From HGM10611 sp964384805 (GTDB lineage Bacteria > Bacillota_I > Bacilli_A > ML615J-28 > CAG-313): a DNA stretch of 16,296 nt. The translations under genes were made by a program, and so were the position numbers. Below are positions 1-6,731 of this stretch, piece by piece. How positions within the stretch are numbered: position 1 is the stretch's first letter; the number at the start of each line of letters is the position of its first letter. The notes beneath the pieces are model-generated. The model did no database searches, had not been told where the DNA came from, and saw only the letters and a list, made by a program, of their open reading frames with translations. The DNA is taken from positions 1 to 16,296 of the forward strand of contig CAYLLO010000031.1 of NCBI GenBank assembly GCA_964384805.1, in the 5' to 3' direction.

Positions 1-2
1 TA

Positions 3-32
3 GAACAATATAAAATGAAAGGAGAAGCGTAG
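3..32 (+). CDS. Possible 3' end of an upstream gene (partial)
   Basis: Frame 3 is open from the window edge to a TAG at 30-32 and reads EQYKMKGEA. The stop lies 8 bases before the TTG of the M42 peptidase, and the AAAGGAG ribosome-binding sequence (18-24) sits inside it. That spacing fits tight operon packing. Ten codons carry too little information to name a product, and the frame could be open by chance. Confidence 0.2.
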   Translation, partial: EQYKMKGEA

Positions 33-40
33 ACAATAAG

Positions 41-1108
41 TTGTCTACTCGACTAGAAAAGATGAATAAAGAATTATTATTTAAAATGCTTACCACTCCG
101 TCTATTAGTGGATATGAATTAGGTTTTCAAAAAATGCTTATTAAGGAGTTAAAAGATGTTGATGACCTAGTGCTAACACACCATAGTTACAATGTGGTAC
201 ATGCTATTAATCATGAATCAAAAGTTAAAGTAATGCTTTTGGCCCATATTGATGAAATTGGACTAGTTATTGAAAGCGTATTAGATAATGGAATATGCAA
301 ACTTGCAAGTGTTGGGTCTATTAAACCGGAAATGTATTTGGGTCAACATGTAAATGTAGTGCGTTTTGATGAACAAGGTAATTATATATATGTTCCGGGA
401 GTTATTGGATACACTCCTAAATATCGTGAGGGACATATTGAAGTAGAGGATTTAAATCTTGATTTAGGAACTACTTCCAAAGTAGATACTTTGAAGCTAA
501 TTTCGGTAGGAGATCCAGTTGTTCATAGTAATCGTTATCAAGAACTAGAAAATAATATGCTATCATCAAGAGCTTTAGACGATAAGATTTCCGCATTCAT
601 TTGTATGGAAGTATTAAAAAGGGTAAAAGAAAGAAGCTCCAATGGGGTTTATTTTGTGGCAACAGTTGGTGAAGAAACAACAGGGCGTGGAGCAGTATTT
701 TCAACTGTAGATGTTAAACCGACTTGTGCTATTGCTTTGGATGTGGGCTCAAGTAGTGATGTAGCCTACAGATCAAATTTTACAAGAGAAGTAAGTTTAG
801 GAAAAGGAGGAGTTTTAACATATAATTCTGCTACTAATAAACTATTGCTTAAAAAACTTGAATCATTAGCCGTTCAAAAGAATATACCGATACAATATGT
901 AGTAGAAGTATCAAAAACATACACTGATTTTGACCAAGTGTTTAAAAATAACGGGGGCATTCCAGCAACGTTAATTAGTGTTCCGTTAAGATATATGCAT
1001 TCATCAGTAGAGGTTTGTAGTTTAAAAGATGTGGAATATATTGTTAATTTACTAGTTGAATTTATTAGTGATTTGACGGAAAATGACGATTTTGATCCGT
1101 TTAAATAA
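41..1108 (+). CDS. M42 family metallo-aminopeptidase (glutamyl aminopeptidase/FrvX-like)
   Basis: This is a predicted cytosolic, dinuclear-metal aminopeptidase that trims N-terminal residues from peptides. Visible family landmarks are SISGYE near the N-terminus, AHIDEIGLV with metal ligands H69 and D71, ALDDK with bridging D180, the EETTGRGA block with general base/ligand E211-E212, LDVGSSSDV with D234, and PLRYMHSSVE with the last metal ligand H320. All expected ligands are present and 355 aa is normal for the family. The start is uncertain: TTG at 41 lies about 16 bases after GGAG (21-24), rather far, while ATG at 62 gives a family-like N-terminus (MNKELLF) but has no good Shine-Dalgarno site. 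The gene lies 11 bases upstream of rsmA, so the two are probably cotranscribed. Family assignment is firm; the natural substrate is not known. Confidence 0.88.
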   Translation: MSTRLEKMNKELLFKMLTTPSISGYELGFQKMLIKELKDVDDLVLTHHSYNVVHAINHESKVKVMLLAHIDEIGLVIESVLDNGICKLASVGSIKPEMYLGQHVNVVRFDEQGNYIYVPGVIGYTPKYREGHIEVEDLNLDLGTTSKVDTLKLISVGDPVVHSNRYQELENNMLSSRALDDKISAFICMEVLKRVKERSSNGVYFVATVGEETTGRGAVFSTVDVKPTCAIALDVGSSSDVAYRSNFTREVSLGKGGVLTYNSATNKLLLKKLESLAVQKNIPIQYVVEVSKTYTDFDQVFKNNGGIPATLISVPLRYMHSSVEVCSLKDVEYIVNLLVEFISDLTENDDFDPFK

Positions 1109-1119
1109 AGAGAAGTATT

Positions 1120-1965
1120 ATGAATATAAAAGAAGTAAAAAATTTATTAGCCCAATACAATCTGAATGCCAAAAAGTCTTTTGGCCAAAACTTTTTAATT
1201 GATGATAATATTTTAAAAAAAATTGCGTCTTCTTTGAATGATAAAGATTATACTGGAGTAATCGAAGTGGGACCCGGACTTGGTTCGCTAACTAGATATT
1301 TAGTTCAATTTTATCCGCAGGTTTTGTGTTATGAAATTGATACGGAGATGATTAAGGTTTTAAATGATACTATTAAGGTAGATAATTTAGCAATTAAAGA
1401 AGGGGACTTTTTAAAAAGTGATGTATCTTTAGATATTCAAAAGTATTTTACTGGTAAAGTTTGTTTGATTGCTAATTTGCCGTATTATATTACGAGCCCA
1501 ATTCTTTTAAAGTTATTAGAAGAAGTTCAAGAAGTAAAAGATATTGTGGTCATGATTCAAAAGGAAGTGGCAGAACGCTTAATAGCCAAACCAGGGACTA
1601 AAGACTACAATGCTTTAAGTGTTTTAATTCAATATTTTACCAAAGCCATTAAGCTATTTGATGTGCCATCTACCGCCTTTATTCCGGCTCCTAAAGTTTC
1701 TAGTAGTGTAATACATTTATCTTATAAGGATGAAAAAAGATTAGAAGGAGAAAATCTAGCATTCTTTTTACAATTTAATCGAAATATTTTTAAACAAAGA
1801 AGGAAAACATTAATTAATAATATTAGTTCAAGTTATACTATTTCAAAACAAGAGGTTGCTGAAGTTTTAGAGAGGTTGGGTTTTTCTAAAACTATTAGAG
1901 CAGAAATGCTAAAAGTAGAAGAAATTGTCTCTTTGAGTCAAATTTTTAAAGAACAACTATCATAA
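1120..1965 (+). CDS. rsmA: 16S rRNA (adenine-N6,N6)-dimethyltransferase RsmA/KsgA
   Basis: RsmA uses SAM to dimethylate two adjacent adenines in the 3'-terminal hairpin of 16S rRNA during late 30S assembly; loss gives kasugamycin resistance. The 281-aa protein has the family signature KKSFGQNFL (18-26), SAM motif I VIEVGPGLGSLT (47-58), the acidic ribose-binding YEID (71-74), GDF (95-97), the catalytic NLPYYI block (119-124), FIPAPKVSSSV (187-197) and a C-terminal FKQRRKTL helical domain (224-231). No key residue is missing. The ATG at 1120 is preceded by AAGAGAAG with short spacing. It sits between the M42 peptidase and yabG, matching the rsmA-yabG order of Bacillus. I see no terminator after it. 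Confidence 0.96.
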   Translation: MNIKEVKNLLAQYNLNAKKSFGQNFLIDDNILKKIASSLNDKDYTGVIEVGPGLGSLTRYLVQFYPQVLCYEIDTEMIKVLNDTIKVDNLAIKEGDFLKSDVSLDIQKYFTGKVCLIANLPYYITSPILLKLLEEVQEVKDIVVMIQKEVAERLIAKPGTKDYNALSVLIQYFTKAIKLFDVPSTAFIPAPKVSSSVIHLSYKDEKRLEGENLAFFLQFNRNIFKQRRKTLINNISSSYTISKQEVAEVLERLGFSKTIRAEMLKVEEIVSLSQIFKEQLS

Positions 1966-1986
1966 TTGTTTTTTAATTCATATAAT
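1960..1986 (+). promoter_or_regulatory. Possible sporulation-type (sigma-E/K) promoter before yabG
   Basis: TCATAAT (1960-1966) and CATATAAT (1979-1986) are separated by 12 bases. They resemble the mother-cell sigma-E consensus (KMATATT, then CATACANT), and CATANNNTA also fits sigma-K. In Bacillus yabG is expressed late in the mother cell. Against this, a start about 7 bases downstream would fall in the Shine-Dalgarno sequence at 1992-1997, and CATATAAT also contains a sigma-A -10 box. This is a candidate only. Confidence 0.25.
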
Positions 1987-2002
1987 AGAATAGGTGAATA
2001 AA

Positions 2003-2770
2003 ATGTTTCAAGTGGGGGATTTAGTAGTAATTATTAACGATGTTAATAATTATATATATAAAATAAAAAGTATTAAAGAAAAGATTTGTTTAGTGGGATA
2101 TAGTTATCGTTTGATAAAATATGTATCTAGTGATGAAATAAGAATGGCTTTACCTGAAGAAGTCAATAAAGAACAAGAAAATAATCATTTAATAGCTCAA
2201 AATATCTCTAAAGTAACCAAAATAAGAGGTGTAAAAGCTGTTTTTGGTAGAATTTTTCATATTGATGGGGATGAGGAATATTTAAATAGTTGTTTAGAAT
2301 TATATAAAGAAGTTGGTATATCAGCTGAAGGGATTTATCTGTCAGAAAAAGAAGGGTATAAACAAATTGAAAAATACTTATTACAACTTACGCCTGATAT
2401 AATTGTACTTACGGGACACGATGCCTATAAAGGTGATAACAAAGCGTCTTTAGATAGTTATGAAAATAGTAAATATTTTGTTAAAACTATTAGAATGATT
2501 AGAAAACATTTTTCTTTAGATAATGTAGTAATAATTGCTGGAGCATGTGCATCACATTTTGAGGCTTTAATTGCTTCAGGAGCTAATTTTGCTTCAAGTC
2601 CGAAGCGGCTTAATACGCATACGTATGATCCGGCCGTTGTTGCCATAAAGGTTGCCTCAACTTCAATTAATAAAATGGTAGATTTTAATAATATTATAAA
2701 GTATATCGAAAATGGCCGTGATGCTATTGGAGGAATAGAAACCGCAGGGAAAATGCGTTTATTACTTTAG
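2003..2770 (+). CDS. yabG: Sporulation-specific protease YabG
   Basis: YabG is a Cys-type protease made late in the mother cell that processes spore coat and cortex-associated proteins. The 255-aa protein starts FQVGDLV, as in the family, and carries HIDGDEEYL (86-94), ITGHDAY-like LTGHDAY (136-142), the highly conserved IIAGACASHFEALI (177-190, with the Cys/His pair) and GANFASSPKRLN (193-204), then GGIET (243-247). Bacillus YabG is about 290 aa, so this one is shorter, mainly between the N-terminal domain and the protease core. An in-frame GTG at 1994 exists, but the AGGTGA ribosome-binding site (1992-1997) overlaps it and is correctly spaced for ATG 2003. The gene lies between rsmA and ispE, the conserved position. 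Its presence argues for a true endospore former. Confidence 0.93.
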   Translation: MFQVGDLVVIINDVNNYIYKIKSIKEKICLVGYSYRLIKYVSSDEIRMALPEEVNKEQENNHLIAQNISKVTKIRGVKAVFGRIFHIDGDEEYLNSCLELYKEVGISAEGIYLSEKEGYKQIEKYLLQLTPDIIVLTGHDAYKGDNKASLDSYENSKYFVKTIRMIRKHFSLDNVVIIAGACASHFEALIASGANFASSPKRLNTHTYDPAVVAIKVASTSINKMVDFNNIIKYIENGRDAIGGIETAGKMRLLL

Positions 2771-2783
2771 AAAGGGTTTATAT

Positions 2784-3605
2784 ATGAGGTTAAGAGCTCA
2801 CGCAAAGATAAATTTAAGATTAAAAGTATTAGGAATTAATGAACAAAATTATCATCTCCTACAAATGATTAATGTCAAAATAGGTCTTTATGATGAGATA
2901 ATAATCAAAAAAATCAAAAAGCCTAAGGTTATTATTAATATGGCAGGGGTTGTAAAAGAAAAAAATATTGTCTATTTGGTTGCCCAAAGAATGTTAAAAA
3001 AATATCAACTACCTGGAGGGCTTTATATTAAAATAAAGAAAAAAATACCATTTGGAGCAGGACTTGGTGGGGGTAGCACTGATGCCGCATGTGTTATTAC
3101 AGCCATTAATGAGTTGTATAAATTAAAACTATCAAAAGAAGAACAACAAAACATAGCTTTAGAATTTGGGACCGATATTGTCTATTGTTTAGAAAGTAAC
3201 CCTTGTTTAGTAGAAGGAATAGGAGAAAAGATTATTCCTTTTGAAAAGAAAATAGATAAAAAAATCCTGCTAATTAATCCTAATCTAATTATATCAACTA
3301 AAGAGATATATAACTTATATGATAAGGCGAAGAATTATTCTCAAGGTGATTCATTAGCAGAATTGTATAATATGTCTTTAGAGGATATGTTAGAAAACGA
3401 TTTGGAAGATACCGTTTTTTCTCAATACCCGTTAATAAAAAAAATAAAAGAAAGCATTGTTAGAGATACAAATTTACCAGTTTTGATGAGTGGATCGGGG
3501 TCAACCATATTTATTTTAGGCGAACAAAAAGAATTAAAAAAGTGGTACCAAGTATATAAGAAAGAATATCCTGGGTATCAAATATATTTAACATATATTA
3601 AATAG
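2784..3605 (+). CDS. ispE: 4-diphosphocytidyl-2-C-methyl-D-erythritol kinase IspE
   Basis: IspE phosphorylates the 2-hydroxyl of CDP-methylerythritol with ATP, step four of the MEP route to isoprenoids. The 273-aa cytosolic protein is a GHMP kinase: AHAKINLRLKV with catalytic K8, the ATP-binding PFGAGLGGGSTDAA (89-102) with D100, GTDIVYCL (129-136) in the place of the usual GxDxPFC, and C-terminal LMSGSGSTIF (234-243). YHLLQM (23-28) corresponds to the usual DGYHxLxxM segment, with the DG pair replaced. It is slightly shorter than the common 280-290 aa. AAAGGG (2771-2776) stands 7 bases before the ATG, and yabG ends 13 bases upstream, so the gene is in the operon. Confidence 0.94.
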   Translation: MRLRAHAKINLRLKVLGINEQNYHLLQMINVKIGLYDEIIIKKIKKPKVIINMAGVVKEKNIVYLVAQRMLKKYQLPGGLYIKIKKKIPFGAGLGGGSTDAACVITAINELYKLKLSKEEQQNIALEFGTDIVYCLESNPCLVEGIGEKIIPFEKKIDKKILLINPNLIISTKEIYNLYDKAKNYSQGDSLAELYNMSLEDMLENDLEDTVFSQYPLIKKIKESIVRDTNLPVLMSGSGSTIFILGEQKELKKWYQVYKKEYPGYQIYLTYIK

Positions 3606-3617
3606 GAGAATAGATTA

Positions 3618-4157
3618 ATGAATGAAAATTTAGATAAAGTGATTGAATTTAAAGAAGAATTATTAATAGAAGATCTACAAGTAGCTAATTATTATAATTT
3701 TAAAAAACAACGTAAACATATAGTTAATCAAATAATATTTATCGCAATGTCAGTAATTATGATTGCAATGTCAATTAGTGAAAAAGCATGGTTGTTACTA
3801 GCAATAGGAGTTGCGTTATTACTTTTTTCGGTTTTTTTATTTGTACCACTATATAAAAAAATGATATATAGTGCTGTAAAGAAAAATATGAGCGATAGTT
3901 TAAAAATAAAGCTTTTATTTGATAATGAAGGATTTATATACGCCTTAGACGAAGAAACTGAATCTCAAAAATATCAATATAATCAAGTAACTAAAGTGAT
4001 AGATTTACCAGAATATATATATTTATATTTTTCTAGTACAATGATCGCAATTGTCAAAAAAAATATGTGTGCTGAAATTCTTGATTTAGAAGAATTAATA
4101 AAAGACAAATACACTGCGTTAAATAAGTATTATAAAGAAGAAAAAATGCCCAAATAA
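3618..4157 (+). CDS. YcxB-like small membrane protein
   Basis: A 179-aa protein with a charged N-terminal stretch, two adjacent hydrophobic helices (about 36-52 and 57-78), and a cytosolic C-terminal half. The latter has the pattern LLFDNEGF, then YQYNQVTKV, then YIYLYFSSTMIAIVKK, which is the beta-rich layout of YcxB-like proteins (small PH-like domain behind a two-helix anchor). The biochemical role of this family is not established. AGGAGA (3604-3609) is 8 bases before the ATG, and ispE ends 12 bases upstream. The stop codon lies in the loop of the following terminator, so this is probably the last gene of the M42-rsmA-yabG-ispE operon. The family call rests on pattern and topology only. 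Confidence 0.65.
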   Translation: MNENLDKVIEFKEELLIEDLQVANYYNFKKQRKHIVNQIIFIAMSVIMIAMSISEKAWLLLAIGVALLLFSVFLFVPLYKKMIYSAVKKNMSDSLKIKLLFDNEGFIYALDEETESQKYQYNQVTKVIDLPEYIYLYFSSTMIAIVKKNMCAEILDLEELIKDKYTALNKYYKEEKMPK

Positions 4158-4166
4158 GGGCTTTTT
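4145..4166 (+). terminator. Short rho-independent terminator closing the first operon
   Basis: GCCC (4148-4151) pairs with GGGC (4158-4161) across a 6-base loop that includes the TAA of the YcxB-like gene. It is followed by TTTTT, and A residues upstream can extend the stem past one mismatch. The GC stem is short, so termination may be incomplete. Confidence 0.55.
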
Positions 4167-4179
4167 AAATCATTTATTA

Positions 4180-4193
4180 TGAAAACGCTTGCA
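4180..4193 (+). promoter_or_regulatory. cre-like CcpA operator overlapping the spoVG -35 box
   Basis: TGAAAACGCTTGCA (4180-4193) matches the catabolite-responsive-element consensus TGWAARCGYTWNCW at every position. Its right half contains most of the -35 box TTGCAA (4189-4194). CcpA bound here would compete with RNA polymerase, implying repression of spoVG under good carbon supply. The match is seen; the regulation is inferred. Confidence 0.6.
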
Positions 4194-4217
4194 ATCAAAA
4201 GCATTTTATGCTATAAT
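4189..4217 (+). promoter_or_regulatory. Sigma-A promoter of spoVG with extended -10
   Basis: TTGCAA (4189-4194), a 17-base spacer, and TATAAT (4212-4217) preceded by TGC (4209-4211), an extended -10. Spacing is ideal. Bacillus spoVG is transcribed by sigma-H, but no sigma-H-like AGGA/GAAT pair is evident here. The predicted leader is about 20-25 bases, ending in the strong AAAGGAG site. Confidence 0.8.
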
Positions 4218-4245
4218 AAGCATACAACATAAAGGAGATGAATGT

Positions 4246-4503
4246 ATGAAGATTACAGACGTAAGAGTTCGAAAGGTAGAAGGAGAAACAAGATTAAAAG
4301 CCGTTGCTTCTATTACTATCGATGAAGCGTTTGCTGTACACGAACTAAGAATTATTGAAGGTAATGAGGGTTTATTTGTAGCAATGCCTAGTCGCAAAAC
4401 AACAGAAGGGACTTTTAGAGATATTGCACATCCTATCAATGCTGAGGCAAGAAAGATAGTTGAAGATGCTGTGTTAGAAGCGTATAATAATCTTGAAGAA
4501 TAA
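4246..4503 (+). CDS. spoVG: Septation/regulatory RNA- and DNA-binding protein SpoVG
   Basis: SpoVG is a small nucleic-acid-binding regulator that affects asymmetric septation and cortex formation in Bacillus and virulence or envelope genes in other Firmicutes. The 85-aa protein begins MKITDVRVRKV, the family hallmark. It continues with KAVASITIDEAFAVHELRII (19-38), GLFVAMPSRKT (43-53), FRDIAHPINAEAR (57-69) and a C-terminal helix. Length is normal (84-97 aa). The ATG at 4246 is set by AAAGGAG (4231-4237); a longer open frame from 4189 overlaps the promoter and must be discarded. The gene stands alone between its own promoter and terminator. glmU and prs, usual neighbours in Bacillus, are absent. 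Confidence 0.96.
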   Translation: MKITDVRVRKVEGETRLKAVASITIDEAFAVHELRIIEGNEGLFVAMPSRKTTEGTFRDIAHPINAEARKIVEDAVLEAYNNLEE

Positions 4504-4507
4504 TTAA

Positions 4508-4586
4508 TTCCCACTTAGCCGTGTGCCGACAAGATAGTAAGTTGAGAAAAATTACGAAAACAACAACTGCGAACTGCAATTGGGAA
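4508..4586 (+). other. Possible structured 3'-UTR element after spoVG
   Basis: TTCCCA (4508-4513) can pair with TGGGAA (4581-4586), extended by TT/AA past one mismatch, enclosing about 67 bases. An alternative small hairpin ACTTA (4513-4517)/TAAGT (4538-4542) overlaps the first arm. The stretch lies between the spoVG stop and the terminator and shows no convincing coding sense. It matches no riboswitch or small-RNA class that I recognise; it may be only a spoVG 3' leader. Confidence 0.25.
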
Positions 4587-4591
4587 AAAAA

Positions 4592-4628
4592 GGCGACATT
4601 CAAATTTGATTGGATGTCGTCTGTTTTT
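4592..4628 (+). terminator. Strong rho-independent terminator of spoVG
   Basis: GGCGACATTCAA (4592-4603) pairs with TTGGATGTCGTC (4610-4621) over 12 positions, two of them G-T wobbles, around a 6-base loop. TGTTTTT (4622-4628) follows. Upstream A residues (4585-4591) could make it work on the other strand too. Confidence 0.85.
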
Positions 4629-4684
4629 GTACGTAAAAGGGTTAAAATAGTTAATAATTCGATTAGCGTATGTTACAGTATAAT

Positions 4685-4717
4685 TTTTACAGTGTTTTGT
4701 AGCATAACATTGTAAAA
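4685..4717. repeat. 12-bp inverted repeat in the spoVG-satD intergenic region
   Basis: TTTTACAGTGTT (4685-4696) and AACATTGTAAAA (4706-4717) are inverted with a 9-base loop and one wobble position. A second TTACAGT copy begins at 4673, just before a TATAAT-like box (4679-4684). No T-run follows, so it is not a simple terminator. It could be an operator or an RNA hairpin. Confidence 0.45.
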
Positions 4718-4782
4718 GTCGGGTCCTAAAGATGTGGGGTAGACAAGATTACACAATAATCAAAAAAATACAATTTAAAATG

Positions 4783-4817
4783 GTTGCAAATGTATAATGC
4801 AACTTATTTTGGTTGCA
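4783..4817. repeat. Three alternating GTTGCA/TGCAAC half-sites upstream of satD
   Basis: GTTGCA (4783-4788), TGCAAC (4798-4803) and GTTGCA (4812-4817) alternate in orientation with 9- and 8-base gaps. Neighbouring pairs are perfect palindromes with centres about 14-15 bases apart. The layout is that of tandem operators for a dimeric regulator. The last half-site coincides with the possible -35 box TTGCAT. Confidence 0.5.
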
Positions 4818-4841
4818 TTCTTGCTTTTAATATGATATAAC
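4813..4841 (+). promoter_or_regulatory. Candidate sigma-A promoter overlapping the satD 5' end
   Basis: TTGCAT (4813-4818), 17 bases, TATAAC (4836-4841). The geometry is good, but the -10 box lies inside the region homologous to the SatD N-terminus, so a transcript from here would start downstream of the ancestral start codon. Either the match is fortuitous, or it formed when the 5' end of the gene decayed. Confidence 0.35.
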
Positions 4842-5689
4842 CTTTATCATTATAGATATTCAACATTCTAGAAAATATAATGATGATCAAAGATTTTATA
4901 TGCAAGATAAATTATTTTCTATAATTCAGTTCATTAATGAGTATTACTCGAAAGAATTAGTGAAAAAATTTGAATTTTCATCAGGAGATTCTATTCAAGC
5001 ATTATTTAATAATGTTTATGATGCTTTCAGTTGTTATTGTTTTATTAGAGATTTATTTTATCCATATCAAGTTAGATGTGGTATAGGATATGGAAAGCTA
5101 AACCAAAAAATTTTAGATAAAGACTATCAAAGTACAAATATGTTTGACGGGGAAGCTTATCATTATGCGATTTCAGCACTTAATGATTGCAAACAAGAAA
5201 AGTATGCTTTTTTAATGTATTCGGGTAATCAAGAAAAAGATTATTTTGTAAATCAAATAATGAGTACTATTGAATTACTTAATTTGGATCATACCAATAA
5301 ACAAGCAGATGTTTTTGATTTATTTAATTTGTTATATCCATTAGAAATTAAATATAAGGAACAAAATATTAATGAAAATGTCGAATTTATTATTGATAAA
5401 TTGAAACAAAATGTTTTGTCTTATGATTTTGAGCGATTAACTTCTAATGAAATTAAAGAATTGTTATTTGCTGAGGTTAGAAATAATTATTTTAGAAGAG
5501 AAGAAAAAAACATAAATTATTTGGACACAATTTACAACTAAAATGAATTCTGTTTGCTCAAGGTTATTAAATGTAAGTAGACAAAATATTGAAAAAATGA
5601 GGTCTATAGGTAAATTTGATGAAATCAGAAAATTAGAATATTTGGTTTTTGAATATGTAAAAAAAGAATATAAGGGAGAAAACAACTGA
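4832..5689 (+). pseudogene. satD: SatD family protein, frame broken at both ends
   Basis: SatD proteins (acid-tolerance operon of Streptococcus mutans) pair with the DUF3307 membrane protein SatE; their biochemical role is unknown. The main open frame is 4900-5541 and contains FEFSSGDSIQALF and RCGIGYG, typical of the family. In the same frame, bases 4837-4899 encode a recognisable N-terminus (IIIDIQHSRK) but with no start codon. The only well-placed ATG (4832) is one base out of phase and hits TAA after two codons. At the 3' end the frame closes at 5541, yet the next frame (from about 5522) reads WTQFTTKMNS, then VSRQNIEKM, KFDEIRKLE and a TGA at 5687-5689, the expected C-terminal HTH-like tail. 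One extra T in the TTT at 5520-5522 explains this. Two independent frame breaks favour a pseudogene over a sequencing slip. Confidence 0.7.
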
Positions 5690-6417
5690 ACATACTAAAA
5701 TTATTGTTAATAGCTCATTTAATTGGTGATTTCTTCTTACAGCCTGTTAAGTTAGTTGAAGAAAAAAAGAATAGTATTAAAGGATTGATTACACATTGTT
5801 TAATTTATTCTATAATGATTGCTTTAGTATTGTTATTATATGGAAATATTTTTGAAATTATATTTTGGTCATTTTTAATTTTTGTTTCTCATTATTTAAT
5901 TGATCATTTTAGAATTAAATTAATAAAAAAATTAAACAATAGTGATTTTTCCTTTTGGAGTTTCATAATTGACCAATTTATCCATATTTTATTATTAACA
6001 ACTATTTCATACGTTATTAGATCTAATTTAAATTTTATAGGTAACGCAGTATATAATATTTCCTTTTTAAAAGAAATTGGTCATAATATAATTATTAATT
6101 ATATTTTAGCATTTTTAATTATTCTAACTCCTGCATCTGTATTTATAAAACATTTGTTTAACTATGTTTTTTATAAAAAAGATATTTGTGAATGTGTTGA
6201 ATCAGATAATGTAGGTGCATTAATAGGAATGTTAGAAAGAGTAGTAATATTACTTTTAGGTGCTCTTGGGTTGTATGGTTCTATTGCATTAGTTTTAACA
6301 GCAAAATCTCTTGCGAGGTTTAAGTAATTTGAAAAACAAGAATTTGCTGAAAAATATTTAATTGGAACTTTAATTAGTTTGATAATTGCAATAGTGGCTT
6401 TATTAATAATTAAGTAA
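5686..6417 (+). pseudogene. satE: DUF3307 membrane protein (SatE-like) with premature stop
   Basis: DUF3307 proteins are polytopic membrane proteins of unknown function encoded next to SatD. LLIAHLIGDFFLQP, VEEKKNS and SHYLIDHFRIKL are clear family segments, with about five to six hydrophobic helices. AAGGGAG (5672-5678) stands 7 bases before CTG 5686, which overlaps the TGA of repaired satD as CTGA, the place where ATGA would be expected; TTG 5704 is the next possible start. The frame reaches TAA at 6325 just after TAKSLARFK. It then stays open in the same frame for 29 more codons, giving a family-like end (FEKQEFAEKYL, then a hydrophobic helix) to TAA 6415-6417. A CAA-to-TAA change is the simplest cause. 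A shortened protein could still be made. Confidence 0.7.
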
Positions 6418-6731
6418 TTTTTCATTATTACTAAAATTTGTATCGTGAAACATTATATAGCGTAAAACTTAAATATAAAACATTTATAGAGATTTTGTAG
6501 CCAAATGGATGTAATTTATATTATACGCCTTATATAAAGATGGATATCGTAGGAGTAAAGTAAGTTGATACATTTAGTTCCATAGCATTGACATATTTTA
6601 GAAATCTGCAAGTTTTCAAGAAGAAGTAGTTTTTATTATTATTCAAAAGCGTTTTATTTCATATAAATATAGTATTTTTTAGGAAAATATGGTATCATAT
6701 ATAAGGAAAACTAAAAATTGAGGTAAAAATT
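6418..6731. other. Gene-poor AT-rich stretch between satE and the Na/Pi gene
   Basis: No open frame with a ribosome-binding site is visible on either strand. There is an isolated TTGACA (6588-6593) without a -10 box at the right distance, and the promoter of the next gene near the right end. Nothing else stands out. Confidence 0.5.
6690..6698 (+). promoter_or_regulatory. Extended -10 promoter of the Na/Pi cotransporter gene
   Basis: TGGTATCAT has the TGn extension followed by TATCAT (6693-6698). The -35 region (about 6670-6675) is poor, as is common with extended -10 promoters. The start would lie near 6705, leaving a short leader with TTGAGGT (6718-6724) as ribosome-binding site. Confidence 0.5.

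Noticed and set aside
4189..4245. N-terminal extension of spoVG from ATG 4189
   Set aside because: It would be encoded by the promoter itself. AAAGGAG at 4231-4237 and the conserved MKITDV start fix the start at 4246.
4521..4715. 64-codon open frame after spoVG
   Set aside because: It runs through the spoVG terminator hairpin, has no ribosome-binding site, and its composition is not protein-like.
6325..6327. TAA in satE read as a sense codon (recoding)
   Set aside because: Other genes in the window use TAA as their normal stop, and no stem-loop or Sec/Pyl-like context is seen. Pseudogenisation is simpler.
6171..6425. Minus-strand frame over the end of satE
   Set aside because: The plus strand carries clear DUF3307 sequence on both sides of the premature stop; the minus frame has no features.
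6588..6616. TTGACA as a promoter in the satE-Na/Pi gap
   Set aside because: No -10 box at 16-19 bases downstream.
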